NCBI GenBank assembly: GCA_028097405.1
Contig: JAOHEK010000011.1
Span: forward strand, 1-64,000
Length of the DNA: 64,000 nt
Direction of reading: 5' to 3'
From: Paracoccaceae bacterium
GTDB lineage: Bacteria > Pseudomonadota > Alphaproteobacteria > Rhodobacterales > Rhodobacteraceae
The stretch's first letter is position 1. The number at the start of each line of letters is the position of its first letter. Position numbers and translations under genes: made by a program. The notes beneath the pieces are model-generated. The model was not told the origin of the DNA. It made no database searches and worked only from the letters and a program-made list of their open reading frames with translations. Positions 51,324 through 61,716 of this stretch are shown here, piece by piece.

Positions 51324-51929
51324 CTAGCCTAGCATGCGGATTAAGTCTGCAACGCCGCGCGCATGCATCTTTTCGCGGATACGCGACCGGTGGCCTTCAA
51401 CTGTCCGTTGGCTGACATTTAACTCATCAGCGATCTCTTTATTCAATTTGCCCAAAAGAAGTTGGTCCAGAACCTCGCGCTCCCGGTCGGTCAATTTCTC
51501 AAGCCTGCTTGCAATGATTTTCTTCGATATTACGGAAGGTTGCCTGTTAAACAACATACCTGTTGCGGTTTGAATGGCAGCAAGGATTTGATCTTCAGAG
51601 GCAGGTTTTTCAATGAAATCTATCGCGCCTGCCCGCATCGCCTTTACAGCAATTGGCACGTCCCCATGGGCCGTAATCACAACTATCGGTATGGTAATTC
51701 CGTTGTCATGCAAATGGTTTTGCAGTTGCGTTCCACTCATCCCCGGCAGGCGCAGGTCGAGGATAAGAAATGCGCGTTCCTTTGGGTCATATACCTGCAA
51801 AAACTGTTCGGCCGACACGCAGGGAATCGTTGTGTGGCCATGGGCCGACAACAACGCGGATAGGGATCGCAAAACAGCGTCGTCATCCTCAACGACATAA
51901 ATTAGAAACTGCTCTGCAAGATCAGTCAT
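51324..51929 (-). CDS. FixJ/LuxR-type response regulator
   Basis: Two-component regulator, 201 aa. The receiver domain (residues ~8-120) has the acidic pair VVEDDDA, the phospho-acceptor Asp58 in LILDLRLPGMSG, and the conserved Lys in DFIEKPAS. The C-terminal LuxR HTH reads LTDREREVLDQLLLGKLNKEIADELNVSQRTVEGHRSRI. It overlaps the 3' end of the bacteriophytochrome kinase gene by 8 bases, so it is very probably its partner and gives a transcriptional output to red/far-red light. Confidence 0.9.
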   Translation of the reverse strand: MTDLAEQFLIYVVEDDDAVLRSLSALLSAHGHTTIPCVSAEQFLQVYDPKERAFLILDLRLPGMSGTQLQNHLHDNGITIPIVVITAHGDVPIAVKAMRAGAIDFIEKPASEDQILAAIQTATGMLFNRQPSVISKKIIASRLEKLTDREREVLDQLLLGKLNKEIADELNVSQRTVEGHRSRIREKMHARGVADLIRMLG

Positions 51930-54216
51930 CTAGCACCACCTGTGTTGGAAGCTGAAATACCAGTATCGCCCCGCTGTCTGACGGTTCCGCCCATATCCGC
52001 CCCGAATGGGCCTCTACAATAGAGCGACACAGCGAAAGTCCAATACCCATTCCCTTGGTCGTAGAGACGTGAAAAGGCTCGAAAATATACCCTTGCACAT
52101 CCGCTGGAATCCCGGGGCCAGTATCGCGTACAATCACCTGCACATCACCCTCCTTTTGGATGGTCGTGATTGTCAATTCTTGACGGGGCGAACCCGCCAT
52201 GGCTGCAATACTGTTGCGCGACAGGTTCAAAAGAACCTGACCAATTTGCACCGGATCAGCGAAGATGATCGGAAGGCTTTCATCAAGGTCAAAGGTCACT
52301 TTCAGATGCGGCATTTCGACGGGTACCAACGCCAGCCCGACACCTTGCCGAATAGCATAATTTAGGTCAATATAATCTGCGTTTAGATCACCGCGCGAAA
52401 TGAAATCGCGCACGCGACGCACCAATTCCCCCGCACGGATTGTTTCGGAAACTGCTGTGTCCATAAGCTCCAGCGCACGGGGCGGCATATCGATGCCTGC
52501 GTTTCTGATTTCTTTTTGGCAGGCGCTGACGTAATTGGTGATTGCAGAAAGCGGTTGGTTCAATTCATGGGCAATCGCTGACGCCAATTCGCCCAACGAA
52601 CTGCTTCGCGCCGCATCAAGCAACGCATGGCGCAACCGTAATTCTTCTGCTTCAGCGTTCTTTTTTGCCTCAAGCGCGATACGTTCCCGTTCGACGCTGT
52701 TCAGCGCAAAAAGGGCACGTCGCAAAATTCGCAATGTATCGCGGTCGACGGCATCAAACGGTTTGCTTTTGCCAATACGTTCTTCCTGCCAAAGCGCAAA
52801 TGATCCGCGCGGGGATAGGCGCGACACGCCGTCCTCATCTATCCTCTCGATTTTCTCTGGCTTACCCGCCCACCGAATTGTTTGGTCGTAATTGCCGCGC
52901 GAGAAGACCATGAAATCTTGCCCATCTTCTGACAGGCTCAGCACCGCTGCCCCGGCAACCAATTCCATCTGGGCCGCAGTCATCTGAACGAGACCTGACA
53001 GGTGATCGGTAGTCGCGACACCTTCGTGCAACATGCCATTTAGAGGCGCGAAATCGAGGGCCGGCTTCAGCACTGCCCCATGTTGAATAATGTCACCGCC
53101 AAGGACCATATAGAGCCCCTGCGCATCCACAAGATCCATCAACGCCGCTGCTTGTGTCGCCACAAAGTCGCGTAAGGCGATCCCCGAACGCACCTGTTGT
53201 TCCGCGAAAAAGGCCATCTTTTCCGCTTTGATGTTTTTGCGCAGCTGGTTGGTATTTTCGATGCTTTGCAACAGCGCCGACGTTGTCCCCCCCAGCAGTT
53301 CTACGAACCGCAACCGGCTCGAAGAGACCACCCGCGGGCTGTAGTGGTGGCACGCAACCAATCCCCACAGTGCGCCGTTGGTGATCAGCGAGATCGACAA
53401 GCTGCCGCCGACACCCATGTTATTCAGGTACTCTACATGGACCGGCGCCACCGCACGGAGCTTCGAGAAGGTCAGGTCGAGCGGCTTGGCAGACGCTGCA
53501 TCCGCGACCTCGCCCGATAGGCCAAGGATTGGAATATGCGTACCATTGATATCGGGTATCGAGCGCATGATGTTTAGCGTAAAATGCCTACGCGCAGGGT
53601 CAGGGATATCAGACGCTGGGTAATGGAGCCCTAAAAAGCTGTCAGGGCGGTTCGTGCTTTCGGCGATGACCTCGCCATGTTTGTCCTCGGCAAACTTGTA
53701 AATCATCACACGGTCAAAGCCAGTAACATCACGGATGATCCGCGCACTGACATCGGCAAGCTCGCTCAGCGCGTCAGGCTTGATCAACTCGGAGATCAAC
53801 TCGCGACGCAGCAGCTCGTCCTCCCAAATCGTCGCTGGTGCGGCTTGGGTTTGCAGAAACTCAAGGATTATATGATCTTTATTGCGGTGGGGCAGACATT
53901 CCGCGTTGATCGCCTGACCATCATGTCCCGCAAAAGCAATAAACCACGGCGTTAGCAGCTCAGGCGTCTTCATCTCGGGTGGAAACGCAGGCATCTCGGC
54001 AACGTTCTGCGCGCCGATGAGAAACGCAAGTGGTTTACCCAAAAGCTCTTCGGGCGCATGCCCCACAAACTCTTGCGTATTCGCACTGACGTAACTGATA
54101 TCATGGGTCGAATAATCGATCGCGATCAAGGCACCATGGGGCTGCACCGCACCGATCAAGTGGATCGGCTCTTGATCACAAGTATCAAGATTAACGCTTG
54201 TGGATATCACGGTCAT
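51922..54216 (-). CDS. bphP: Bacteriophytochrome histidine kinase
   Basis: Biliverdin-binding red/far-red photoreceptor kinase. ATG 54216 (MTVISTSVNLDTCDQEPIHLIG) overlaps the bphO stop; this gives 764 aa. The PAS domain carries the likely biliverdin Cys in LDTCDQEPIHLIGAVQPHG. The GAF domain has HYPASDIPDPARR and CHHYSPR; the PHY domain has the tongue motif PRGSF. The kinase has the H-box GELASAIAHELNQPLSAITNY, N-box LLNLSRNSIAAM and DTGPGIP/GMGIGLSL, which is FixL-like. No membrane helix is present. It forms a unit with bphO and the FixJ-type regulator. Confidence 0.94.
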   Translation of the reverse strand: MTVISTSVNLDTCDQEPIHLIGAVQPHGALIAIDYSTHDISYVSANTQEFVGHAPEELLGKPLAFLIGAQNVAEMPAFPPEMKTPELLTPWFIAFAGHDGQAINAECLPHRNKDHIILEFLQTQAAPATIWEDELLRRELISELIKPDALSELADVSARIIRDVTGFDRVMIYKFAEDKHGEVIAESTNRPDSFLGLHYPASDIPDPARRHFTLNIMRSIPDINGTHIPILGLSGEVADAASAKPLDLTFSKLRAVAPVHVEYLNNMGVGGSLSISLITNGALWGLVACHHYSPRVVSSSRLRFVELLGGTTSALLQSIENTNQLRKNIKAEKMAFFAEQQVRSGIALRDFVATQAAALMDLVDAQGLYMVLGGDIIQHGAVLKPALDFAPLNGMLHEGVATTDHLSGLVQMTAAQMELVAGAAVLSLSEDGQDFMVFSRGNYDQTIRWAGKPEKIERIDEDGVSRLSPRGSFALWQEERIGKSKPFDAVDRDTLRILRRALFALNSVERERIALEAKKNAEAEELRLRHALLDAARSSSLGELASAIAHELNQPLSAITNYVSACQKEIRNAGIDMPPRALELMDTAVSETIRAGELVRRVRDFISRGDLNADYIDLNYAIRQGVGLALVPVEMPHLKVTFDLDESLPIIFADPVQIGQVLLNLSRNSIAAMAGSPRQELTITTIQKEGDVQVIVRDTGPGIPADVQGYIFEPFHVSTTKGMGIGLSLCRSIVEAHSGRIWAEPSDSGAILVFQLPTQVVLDD

Positions 54217-54836
54217 AAGACCTCCATTGCCACGGCGGATTGATCCAATGGCGCCAACCAATTTGCAAGCGCTTGGAAAACGTCGTTTGCACCGTGGATC
54301 GGGGGCTTATGCGGATGACTTGCCGCGTCTAGATCGGCCAAGTAAGCTGTCACACCTCCCCAGCGAGAGCAGTTGTGCAAACGCGACCACGCCCAAAAGC
54401 TGCGGCCCCGTGTATGGTCAGGCGACAGAAGTTTCTGGGCTGCGCGATCAATCTGCGTCGCCCCCAAATTAGCCCCTTCAATAACGTAAAGCACGCCGCC
54501 CAACGACGCAGGTGTGACAATCGCATTGACGTCTTCGCAGGCGGGGCAATTGGCAATCGCAGCAGATCCTAGACCAAGATCGGTGAGATCCTGCGCAAGA
54601 AACCCCGCCCGCTCGATACAGGCAAAACCTTGCGTCGGGTAGCTTAAAGCCTGTGCAATCGCTCGGTCCAATGCTGCATAGAACCCATAAAACCGAACCA
54701 TCAAAGCGCAGTAATCGTCGCGGCCAATGAACCCGTCAAATAGCGCGACAAAAGGGGCATGGCGATGAAGCTGCTGATGCACATCATTGGTTTGCAGCCG
54801 CAACGCGTCTCGCGCTGTTTCACTTCGCGTGGTCAC
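54213..54836 (-). CDS. bphO: Bacterial heme oxygenase for biliverdin supply
   Basis: BphO-type heme oxygenase, opening haem to biliverdin for the adjacent phytochrome. It shows LQTNDVHQQLHRHAPF with the probable proximal His and SLGGVLYVIEGANLGATQID. The track ORF starts at a TTG (54917). GTG 54836 (MTTRSETARDALRLQTND) gives about 207 aa, the usual size, and removes a tail without family features; the exact start is uncertain because no clear ribosome site precedes either. It overlaps bphP by ATGA. Confidence 0.86.
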   Translation of the reverse strand: MTTRSETARDALRLQTNDVHQQLHRHAPFVALFDGFIGRDDYCALMVRFYGFYAALDRAIAQALSYPTQGFACIERAGFLAQDLTDLGLGSAAIANCPACEDVNAIVTPASLGGVLYVIEGANLGATQIDRAAQKLLSPDHTRGRSFWAWSRLHNCSRWGGVTAYLADLDAASHPHKPPIHGANDVFQALANWLAPLDQSAVAMEVL

Positions 54837-55420
54837 TTGGCTGTCGATAGTGTCACCTCGTTCACTACAACGACCTATATCTAGCGGTAATTTCACAAAC
54901 TCAAGTCGCGGACGCAAATTGGCGCTTGAAGGCCGCTACCCGCACTTGAACCTAGGCGAACGCCGCAAGCTGTCTCAAACAATGAGGGAGCATCCGTGTC
55001 TTGTACACCCAAATAGGTGTGTTCAGTCACGCTGATCTGTCTGATCGCGTCAATCCGGGGCAGCCCTTGCCCCCATCAAAACATCAACCTGCCGAGACTT
55101 CACGACAATCTCTTCGGGGTTAAGCCTCTTAATGGCCACCTTAGGTGCTCCACTTTCCTAACTAAAGGGGCGGACCACTTCAAAGGGGGAGGCTCAGAAC
55201 GGTGGGAAGGTTGTTGCGATAACCGTTTCACGGGCTGGGGCAGACTCGCCTTTGGAGCATGAACTTGGGACAAATTGATGCAGCAACCGGCGGGAGCTAT
55301 TGGCAAAGCCGATGCACGTAAGCCGCACCCAGAAACTGGATGCCACCGAACAATTGTGCAAGTGCAGCATTCGCTATATGTTAGCGCTACCAACTCAAGT
55401 ATATACGAAAGGACACAGCC
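54837..55420. other. Gene-poor gap with IS debris
   Basis: 584 bp between bphO and the DUF2934 gene. Its middle (55013-55183) is a decayed IS3-type end. The rest (54918-55012 and 55184-55420) holds only short ORFs without family features. The bphO promoter should lie in the left part. Confidence 0.6.
55013..55183 (-). pseudogene. Truncated, frameshifted IS3-family orfA with its terminal repeat
   Basis: Read on the minus strand, GTG 55139 opens VAIKRLNPEEIVVKSRQVDVLMG, the typical IS3-family OrfA start. A one-base shift in a G run breaks the frame. The neighbouring frame continues QGLPRIDAIRQISVTEHTY and similarity then stops near 55013. Upstream, TGAAGTGGTCCGCCCC (ending at 55183) looks like the IS terminal repeat. 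OrfB and the other end are missing, so the element is dead. Confidence 0.75.
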
Positions 55421-55645
55421 ATGAACGAAAAAAACGACGACGAACGAATCCGCGATATCGCATACGGTTTCTGGTTGGATGAAGGTCAGCCACAGGGCCG
55501 CGATGAGGAACACTGGCATCGCGCACTTGCTGCACTGAATGCACCAGCCGCAAAAGCCAAGCCAACTCGCAAAGCTGCCGCAAAACCACGCGCGGCAAAG
55601 AAATCCGCAACGCCCAAAACCAAAGCGGTCAAGAAACAGACGTGA
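55421..55645 (+). CDS. DUF2934 protein with a histone-H1-like basic tail
   Basis: A 74-aa protein of unknown function. Residues 5-40 form a DUF2934 domain (RIRDIAYGFWLDEGQPQGRDEEHWHRALAAL), small helical domains often found near glycogen and stress genes. Residues 42-74 are Ala/Lys/Pro-rich (KAKPTRKAAAKPRAAKKSATPKTK), like histone-H1-type or DNA-binding tails. AAAGGA lies nine bases before the ATG. It stands 138 bases before glgP in the same direction and may be transcribed with it. Confidence 0.8.
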   Translation: MNEKNDDERIRDIAYGFWLDEGQPQGRDEEHWHRALAALNAPAAKAKPTRKAAAKPRAAKKSATPKTKAVKKQT

Positions 55646-55783
55646 TCATGACTTTGCCTTTGCCTTTTGTCGGGGCATAACCAGATATGGAACACGACGG
55701 CCACACAAAAGTGCGTTTAAACACGTGATGCGTGGGTCAAGTTACGTTAACGCGCGCCAATGGCCGGATGAGAGAAATTGTAG

Positions 55784-58177
55784 ATGACAACTGAGACCCA
55801 AACTAAAGTGACAGCGCAAAGCCTGCGCAGTGAAATCACGCGGCACCTAAAGCTGTCTATTGGCAAAGACCCGGAACATGCGAGCTTATATGACTGGCGC
55901 ATGTCTTTGTCTCTTGCCCTGCGCGATATGGTGGTAGAGCCTTGGTTTGCCTCGACGCGCAAGACATATGAAGGCAAGCACAAGCGCGTCTACTATCTGT
56001 CGATGGAGTTCCTGATTGGCCGCCTAATCGAGGACGTAACGATCAATCTTGATGTAGAGGAAATAGCTGTCGAGGCGATGACGGCCTTAGGGCAAGACTA
56101 CTACGAAGTTGTTGCAGACGAGCCTGATGCCGCATTGGGCAATGGCGGGCTTGGACGTTTGGCCGCCTGTTTCATGGACAGTTTGGCGACCTTGGCAATT
56201 CCGGCATATGGCTATGGTATTCGTTACGAACATGGCCTGTTTGAACAGCATTTTGAGGGTGGCCAGCAAACTGAGTCTGCCGAAGGCTGGCTTGCGCAAC
56301 GTCACGCTTGGGAATTCGAACGCCCCGAAGTTGCCTATAACATCCATTTCGGAGGCTATGTCGGCGAAAAAGATGGCAAGCCAAACTGGTTCCCGTCCGA
56401 GACGGTTCTGGCGTCAGCCTATGACACGCCTGTTGTCGGATGGAAGGGGAAGTGGGCGAACACCTTGCGCCTTTGGGCTGCCAAGCCAGTCAAATTGTTT
56501 GACCTCGAAAGCTTCAACCGCGGCGACTATGTGGGCGCGAACGCGCCGGAGCGTTTGGCACGCACAATTTCGCGCGTGTTGTACCCTGATGATACGACGC
56601 AAGGCGGCAAAGAACTCCGTCTAAAGCAGGAATATTTCTTTACGTCAGCATCGATAAAGGACCTGCTACGTCGCTTCCTTTCGGAAGGCAATAACATCCG
56701 CGATCTGCATGAACATGTCGCCATTCAGCTTAACGACACGCACCCCGCAATTGCGGGTCCGGAATTGGTACGCCTGCTGATCGACAAGCATGATTTCAAC
56801 GTCGATGATGCGATTGAGATGGCGCGCAAGTGTCTGGCCTATACCAACCACACATTGTTGCCAGAGGCATTGGAACGCTGGCCCGAAGAACTGTTTGTGC
56901 GTATTTTGCCGCGTCATTACCAAGTTATTCAGATGATCCAAGAACGCCATTTGGCCGCAACCGGGTCCGACATTCGCATTCTTGAGCATGGTGATGTCAA
57001 GATGGGCGAGCTGGCGTTTGTGATGGCACATTGCGTCAATGGCGTGTCGGCGTTGCATTCGGAATTGGTGAAAGAAACCGTATTTTCCGACCTGCACAAT
57101 GCCTATCCAAAACGCATTTTGAACCAGACCAACGGCATTACGCCGCGACGTTGGCTGTATTCTTGCAACCCGCCTTTGCGTGACCTGATCACTGACACAA
57201 TTGGATCCGGTTGGGAAGACGATTTAGAAAAACTGCAAGACCTGAATGCATATCTTGATGATGCATCTTTTCAGCAAACGTACCGCGCAGCCAAGTCGCA
57301 AAATAAGGACCGACTGGCGAAGTGGCTGAAGGACCGCAACGGGTTCACGCTTGATACGTCTGCAATGTTCGACATTCAGATCAAGCGCATCCATGAATAC
57401 AAGCGCCAGCACCTTAACATTCTGGAGACCATCGCACTTTGGAATGAAATCCGTGACAATCCAACCGGAAACTGGACACCTCGTGTCAAGATATTCGGTG
57501 GCAAGGCGGCACCTGGCTATGTCTTGGCGAAATCGATTATCCGTCTGATCAACGACGTTGCTGCGACGATCAATAACGATCCGGTCACGCGCGATTTCTT
57601 ACAGGTTGTCTATCCGGAAAACTACAACATCTCGATGGCGGAAATGCTGATCCCTGCATCTGATCTGTCCGAGCAAATCTCGACCGCAGGTAAAGAGGCG
57701 TCGGGAACAGGTAATATGAAACTGTCGCTTAATGGCAGCCCGACCATTGGCACTCTAGACGGCGCAAACGTAGAAATTCGTGATCGCGTTGGCCACGAGA
57801 ATTTCTTTTTGTTTGGTCTGACGGCGGCGGAAGCGCAGGCAAAACGTGGTGAAGAAGGATATGCGCGCCGCACAATTGAAGCCAGCCCTAAGCTGTCGCG
57901 CGTGCTTGGCCAGATTGGTGCAGGGGTGTTTTCAAATGGCGATCAGCATCGCTATTCGAACATTCTGCACAATCTGTATGAACACGACTACTTCTTGGTA
58001 AGCTGCGACTTTGACGAATACTTTGCCAAGCAGCGCGAAGTTGATGCAGTATATCAGGATGTTACGCGCTGGACCCGTATGGCTGCCGCGAACACAGCAG
58101 GTATGGGCTGGTTTTCGTCCGACCGCACGATACGAAGCTATGCAGACCAGATTTGGGACGCAAAGTCTGTGATCTGA
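55784..58177 (+). CDS. glgP: Glycogen phosphorylase
   Basis: PLP-dependent phosphorolysis of alpha-1,4-glucan to glucose-1-phosphate. It has 797 aa. The N-terminal RVYYLSMEFLIGRLIEDVTINL and ALGNGGLGRLAACFMDS are typical, and the C-terminal PLP lysine lies in EASGTGNMKLSLNGSPTIGTLDGANVE. It is first in glgP-glgB-glgC-glgA-glgX, so breakdown and synthesis share one operon. GAGAGAAA lies upstream of ATG 55784. Confidence 0.97.
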   Translation: MTTETQTKVTAQSLRSEITRHLKLSIGKDPEHASLYDWRMSLSLALRDMVVEPWFASTRKTYEGKHKRVYYLSMEFLIGRLIEDVTINLDVEEIAVEAMTALGQDYYEVVADEPDAALGNGGLGRLAACFMDSLATLAIPAYGYGIRYEHGLFEQHFEGGQQTESAEGWLAQRHAWEFERPEVAYNIHFGGYVGEKDGKPNWFPSETVLASAYDTPVVGWKGKWANTLRLWAAKPVKLFDLESFNRGDYVGANAPERLARTISRVLYPDDTTQGGKELRLKQEYFFTSASIKDLLRRFLSEGNNIRDLHEHVAIQLNDTHPAIAGPELVRLLIDKHDFNVDDAIEMARKCLAYTNHTLLPEALERWPEELFVRILPRHYQVIQMIQERHLAATGSDIRILEHGDVKMGELAFVMAHCVNGVSALHSELVKETVFSDLHNAYPKRILNQTNGITPRRWLYSCNPPLRDLITDTIGSGWEDDLEKLQDLNAYLDDASFQQTYRAAKSQNKDRLAKWLKDRNGFTLDTSAMFDIQIKRIHEYKRQHLNILETIALWNEIRDNPTGNWTPRVKIFGGKAAPGYVLAKSIIRLINDVAATINNDPVTRDFLQVVYPENYNISMAEMLIPASDLSEQISTAGKEASGTGNMKLSLNGSPTIGTLDGANVEIRDRVGHENFFLFGLTAAEAQAKRGEEGYARRTIEASPKLSRVLGQIGAGVFSNGDQHRYSNILHNLYEHDYFLVSCDFDEYFAKQREVDAVYQDVTRWTRMAAANTAGMGWFSSDRTIRSYADQIWDAKSVI

Positions 58178-58190
58178 TGAGGTGCCAAGA

Positions 58191-58207
58191 CGCCGGATGT
58201 TCCGGCG
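58191..58207 (+). other. Hairpin between glgP and glgB
   Basis: CGCCGGA-TGT-TCCGGCG is a 7-bp perfect stem with a 3-base loop in the 48-bp gap. No U-tract follows, so it may be an mRNA processing or stability element rather than a terminator. Confidence 0.55.
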
Positions 58208-58225
58208 ATACGAAATAGGATGGGG

Positions 58226-60424
58226 ATGACTGACGTGATCAACGACGACCTTCAAAAGATTTCACAAGGCAGTCATCCCGATCCCTTTTCGGTATTAGGC
58301 CTACATATAATTGATGGTAAAGTTGCAATCAGGGTCTTTCATCCAGATGTGGAAGCTGTCGCTGTCATTGACACCAAAACCGCGCGTAAAATTGTTACGT
58401 TGGAGGCATTGGGTGACGGGTTGTTCGCGGGTACCGCACCAAGGCGCAAGACGCCATTCGCATACCGCTTGGAAATTTCCAAAGGCCCCCATTCGTGGGA
58501 GGCAGAAGACCCGTACCGGTTTGGTCCCGTTCTGGGTGAATTGGACGAACATCTGATCGCCGAAGGTGCCCACCTAGATTTGTGGAAAGTTCTTGGCGCA
58601 CATGTGATGGATCATGAAGGCGTTGCAGGAACACACTTTGCTGTTTGGGCGCCGAATGCCCGCCGCGTGTCTGTTGTTGGTGATTTCAATAGTTGGGACG
58701 GGCGCCGCAACCCGATGCGCGGGCGCGGAAATACCGGCGTTTGGGAAATCTTTATGCCTGAATTGGGTGACGGCGAGGCGTACAAGTACGAACTTGTTGG
58801 TGCACAGGGCGAACTGCTGCCACAAAAGGCTGACCCGTTTGGGTTTGGGTCTGAGCATCCGCCCAAAACCGCGTCTGTTGTGCGCAAGTTGGACGGTCAT
58901 AAATGGACCGACGGCAAGTGGATGAACAAACGCGAGGCGCTGCAAAGGATTGATCAGCCGATTTCCATCTATGAGGTCCATCTGGGTTCATGGAAGCGCG
59001 TGCCGGATGACGGCAACCGCCCATTGTCCTATCACGAACACGCTGAGCAATTGGTCAGCTATGCCAAGAATATGGGGTTCACCCACCTTGAGTTAATGCC
59101 GATCTCGGAGTTTCCGTTTGATGGGTCGTGGGGGTATCAACCTGTTGGTCTATATGCGCCAACAATCCGCCACGGAACTTTGGAAGAATTCCGTGCCTTT
59201 GTCGAAGCCTGCCACGCGGCTGATCTTGGTCTGATACTTGATTGGGTGCCGGGGCACTTCCCGGAAGACAAGCACGGGCTGGGTCAATTCGACGGCACGC
59301 CACTATACGAACACGCGGACCGCAAGGAAGGGTTTCATCCTGATTGGAATACGCTGGTCTATAATTACGGCCGTGTTGAGGTGTCCAACTACCTTATCGC
59401 CAACGCATTATATTGGCTGAAAGAGCACCACATTGATGGCTTACGTGTCGATGCCGTGGCGTCGATGTTGTACCGCGACTATTCGCGTAAGGATGGCGAA
59501 TGGGTACCCAATAAAGACGGCGGGCGCGAGAACCTTGAAGCGATCGAATTTCTGCAAAATACCAATACAGTGGCTTACGGCCAGACCACTGGTATTGTCA
59601 CCATCGCGGAGGAATCCACCGCGTTTCCAGGCGTCAGTGCACCGGTTGATCAGGGTGGACTTGGGTTCGGGTTCAAATGGAACATGGGCTGGATGAACGA
59701 CACGCTATCCTACATCGAACAGGACCCAATTCACCGCAAGTACCACCATCACAAGATGACATTCGGCCTGCACTATGCGTTTACCGAGAATTTCGTCCTG
59801 CCGATCAGCCACGACGAAGTGGTGCATGGCAAAGGATCAATGATCAAAAAAATGCCGGGGGCGGGTGATGAAAAGTTCGCTAACCTGCGAGCCTATTATG
59901 GCTATATGTGGGGCCATCCGGGCAAGAAATTGTTGTTTATGGGCTGCGAGTTTGCGCAAGGCGCGGAGTGGAACCATGACCAGAGCCTTGATTGGCATTT
60001 GACCGAGACCCCGCAACATCGCGGTGTGCAAAATCTTGTGCGCGACCTGAATGTCCTGTTTCTTGAAACACCTGCGCTGCATCAACTCGATTGCAAACCC
60101 GAAGGGTTTGAGTGGATCGAAGAAAACGCTGCTGACGAGTCTATCTTTGCATGGATGCGCTACGGAGCCAAAGGCGCAGCACCGGTATTGGTTGTCAGTA
60201 ACTTTACGCCCGTTGAACGATCTGAACGGCGTATCGGGGTGCCTAGAGCCGGTCGTTGGGTTGAGAAGTTGAACACCGATGCGGCGCTATATGGCGGCGG
60301 CGATCGCGGCAACATGGGTTTTGCGGACAGCCAACAGGTTGCAGCATCAGGTCGGGAGCATTCTGTTTTGCTTACGATTCCACCACTTTCGACACTGTTT
60401 TTTGAACTAAAAGAGACATCCTGA
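58226..60424 (+). CDS. glgB: 1,4-alpha-glucan branching enzyme
   Basis: GH13 enzyme making alpha-1,6 branches. It is about 732 aa from ATG 58226; ATG 58220 is two codons earlier but has worse ribosome-site spacing. The N-terminal N1 and CBM48 domains ([34 protein letters not shown]) precede the barrel. Catalytic residues are in [18 protein letters not shown] (Asp), [15 protein letters not shown] (Glu) and [14 protein letters not shown] (Asp). Confidence 0.97.
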   Translation: MTDVINDDLQKISQGSHPDPFSVLGLHIIDGKVAIRVFHPDVEAVAVIDTKTARKIVTLEALGDGLFAGTAPRRKTPFAYRLEISKGPHSWEAEDPYRFGPVLGELDEHLIAEGAHLDLWKVLGAHVMDHEGVAGTHFAVWAPNARRVSVVGDFNSWDGRRNPMRGRGNTGVWEIFMPELGDGEAYKYELVGAQGELLPQKADPFGFGSEHPPKTASVVRKLDGHKWTDGKWMNKREALQRIDQPISIYEVHLGSWKRVPDDGNRPLSYHEHAEQLVSYAKNMGFTHLELMPISEFPFDGSWGYQPVGLYAPTIRHGTLEEFRAFVEACHAADLGLILDWVPGHFPEDKHGLGQFDGTPLYEHADRKEGFHPDWNTLVYNYGRVEVSNYLIANALYWLKEHHIDGLRVDAVASMLYRDYSRKDGEWVPNKDGGRENLEAIEFLQNTNTVAYGQTTGIVTIAEESTAFPGVSAPVDQGGLGFGFKWNMGWMNDTLSYIEQDPIHRKYHHHKMTFGLHYAFTENFVLPISHDEVVHGKGSMIKKMPGAGDEKFANLRAYYGYMWGHPGKKLLFMGCEFAQGAEWNHDQSLDWHLTETPQHRGVQNLVRDLNVLFLETPALHQLDCKPEGFEWIEENAADESIFAWMRYGAKGAAPVLVVSNFTPVERSERRIGVPRAGRWVEKLNTDAALYGGGDRGNMGFADSQQVAASGREHSVLLTIPPLSTLFFELKETS

Positions 60425-60455
60425 ACATTCATTCGGGACAAGGGAGGGAAAACCG

Positions 60456-61715
60456 ATGGACAATGAATCACAACGACTGGCGCAGCAAACAATGGCGTTC
60501 GTTTTGGCAGGGGGCCGTGGCAGCCGCTTGTACGAACTGACAGACATCCGTGCAAAGCCTGCCATGTATTTCGGCGGTAAAAGCCGGATCATCGATTTTG
60601 CCCTGTCAAACGCTGTGAATTCGGGCATCAAGCGCATCGGCGTTGCCACCCAATACAAAGCCCACTCACTGATCCGTCACCTACAACGCGGGTGGAGCTT
60701 TATGCGTGCAGAGCGCAACGAAAGCCTCGATATTCTGCCCGCCTCGCAGCAGATGGACAACGAAAATTGGTACAAGGGTACCGCAGACGCTGTCATGCAG
60801 AACATTGAGATTATTCGCGGTTATGGCCCGAAATACATTATGATTCTTGCGGGTGATCACATCTACAAACAAGATTATTCGCTGATGATTAAACACCACA
60901 AGGAAAGCGGCGCGGACGTTACTGTTGGCTGTATCGAAGTGCCCCGTATGGAAGCCAAAGGGTTTGGGGTCATGAAGGTCGACGAGACCGACAAGATCCT
61001 TGATTTTGTTGAGAAGCCTGCCGATCCTCCAGCGATGCCTGGCCATCCCGATATGGCGCTTGCCAGTATGGGCATTTATGTCTTTGAGACCGAATACCTG
61101 GCTAAGATGTTGAAAAAGCTAAGCGGCAAGGAAGGATATGGTCACGATTTTGGCGGTGATATCATCCCTGAAATTGTTGCCACTGGCAAAGCCATTGCGC
61201 ATCCGTTCAGCCGATCTTGTGTGCGCACTGGCCTAGAAGAGAAACCATACTGGCGTGACGTCGGCACGGTCGATGCCTTCTGGCAAGCAAACGTGGACCT
61301 GACGGATTTCAAACCCGAACTTGACCTATATGATAATACATGGCCGATCTGGACGTACTCCGAGCTTACCGCACCTGCGAAGTTCATTCACAATGAAGAA
61401 GGTCGTCGTGGGCATGCTGTGTCATCGATGGTGTCTGGAGGGTGCATTATTTCTGGATCGACTTTGAACCAGTGTTTCCTGTTTACTGGTGTACGTACCC
61501 ATTCCTATTCCGAATTGCAGGGTGTCGTGGCAATGCCATATGTTGATATCGGGCGCAAAGCGCGGTTGAAGGATGTGGTGATTGATCGTGGCGTCAAGAT
61601 CCCTGCAGGTCTGGTTGTTGGTGAAAATGCCGAACTGGACGCTAAGCGTTTCCGGCGCACCGAAAATGGCGTCTGTTTGATCACCCAACCAATGATCGAG
61701 AAACTGGGCACTTGA
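60456..61715 (+). CDS. glgC: Glucose-1-phosphate adenylyltransferase
   Basis: Makes ADP-glucose, the regulated step of glycogen synthesis. It has 419 aa. The nucleotidyl-transferase start is [39 protein letters not shown], the glucose-1-P lysine region is [14 protein letters not shown], and the C-terminal part is a left-handed beta-helix ([19 protein letters not shown]). AGGGAGGG is a strong ribosome site. It is followed by glgA after one base. Confidence 0.97.
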   Translation: MDNESQRLAQQTMAFVLAGGRGSRLYELTDIRAKPAMYFGGKSRIIDFALSNAVNSGIKRIGVATQYKAHSLIRHLQRGWSFMRAERNESLDILPASQQMDNENWYKGTADAVMQNIEIIRGYGPKYIMILAGDHIYKQDYSLMIKHHKESGADVTVGCIEVPRMEAKGFGVMKVDETDKILDFVEKPADPPAMPGHPDMALASMGIYVFETEYLAKMLKKLSGKEGYGHDFGGDIIPEIVATGKAIAHPFSRSCVRTGLEEKPYWRDVGTVDAFWQANVDLTDFKPELDLYDNTWPIWTYSELTAPAKFIHNEEGRRGHAVSSMVSGGCIISGSTLNQCFLFTGVRTHSYSELQGVVAMPYVDIGRKARLKDVVIDRGVKIPAGLVVGENAELDAKRFRRTENGVCLITQPMIEKLGT

Positions 61716-61716
61716 C

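Noticed and set aside
54787-55035. 82-aa plus-strand ORF (SRGRKLALEGRYPHLNLGERRKLSQ...), vaguely like an IS30 HTH
   Set aside because: It overlaps the bphO start region and the IS3 remnant, which explains the right part on the other strand; the likeness is too weak.
55100-55519. 139-aa minus-strand ORF
   Set aside because: Runs over the DUF2934 gene and the IS end; no recognisable domain.
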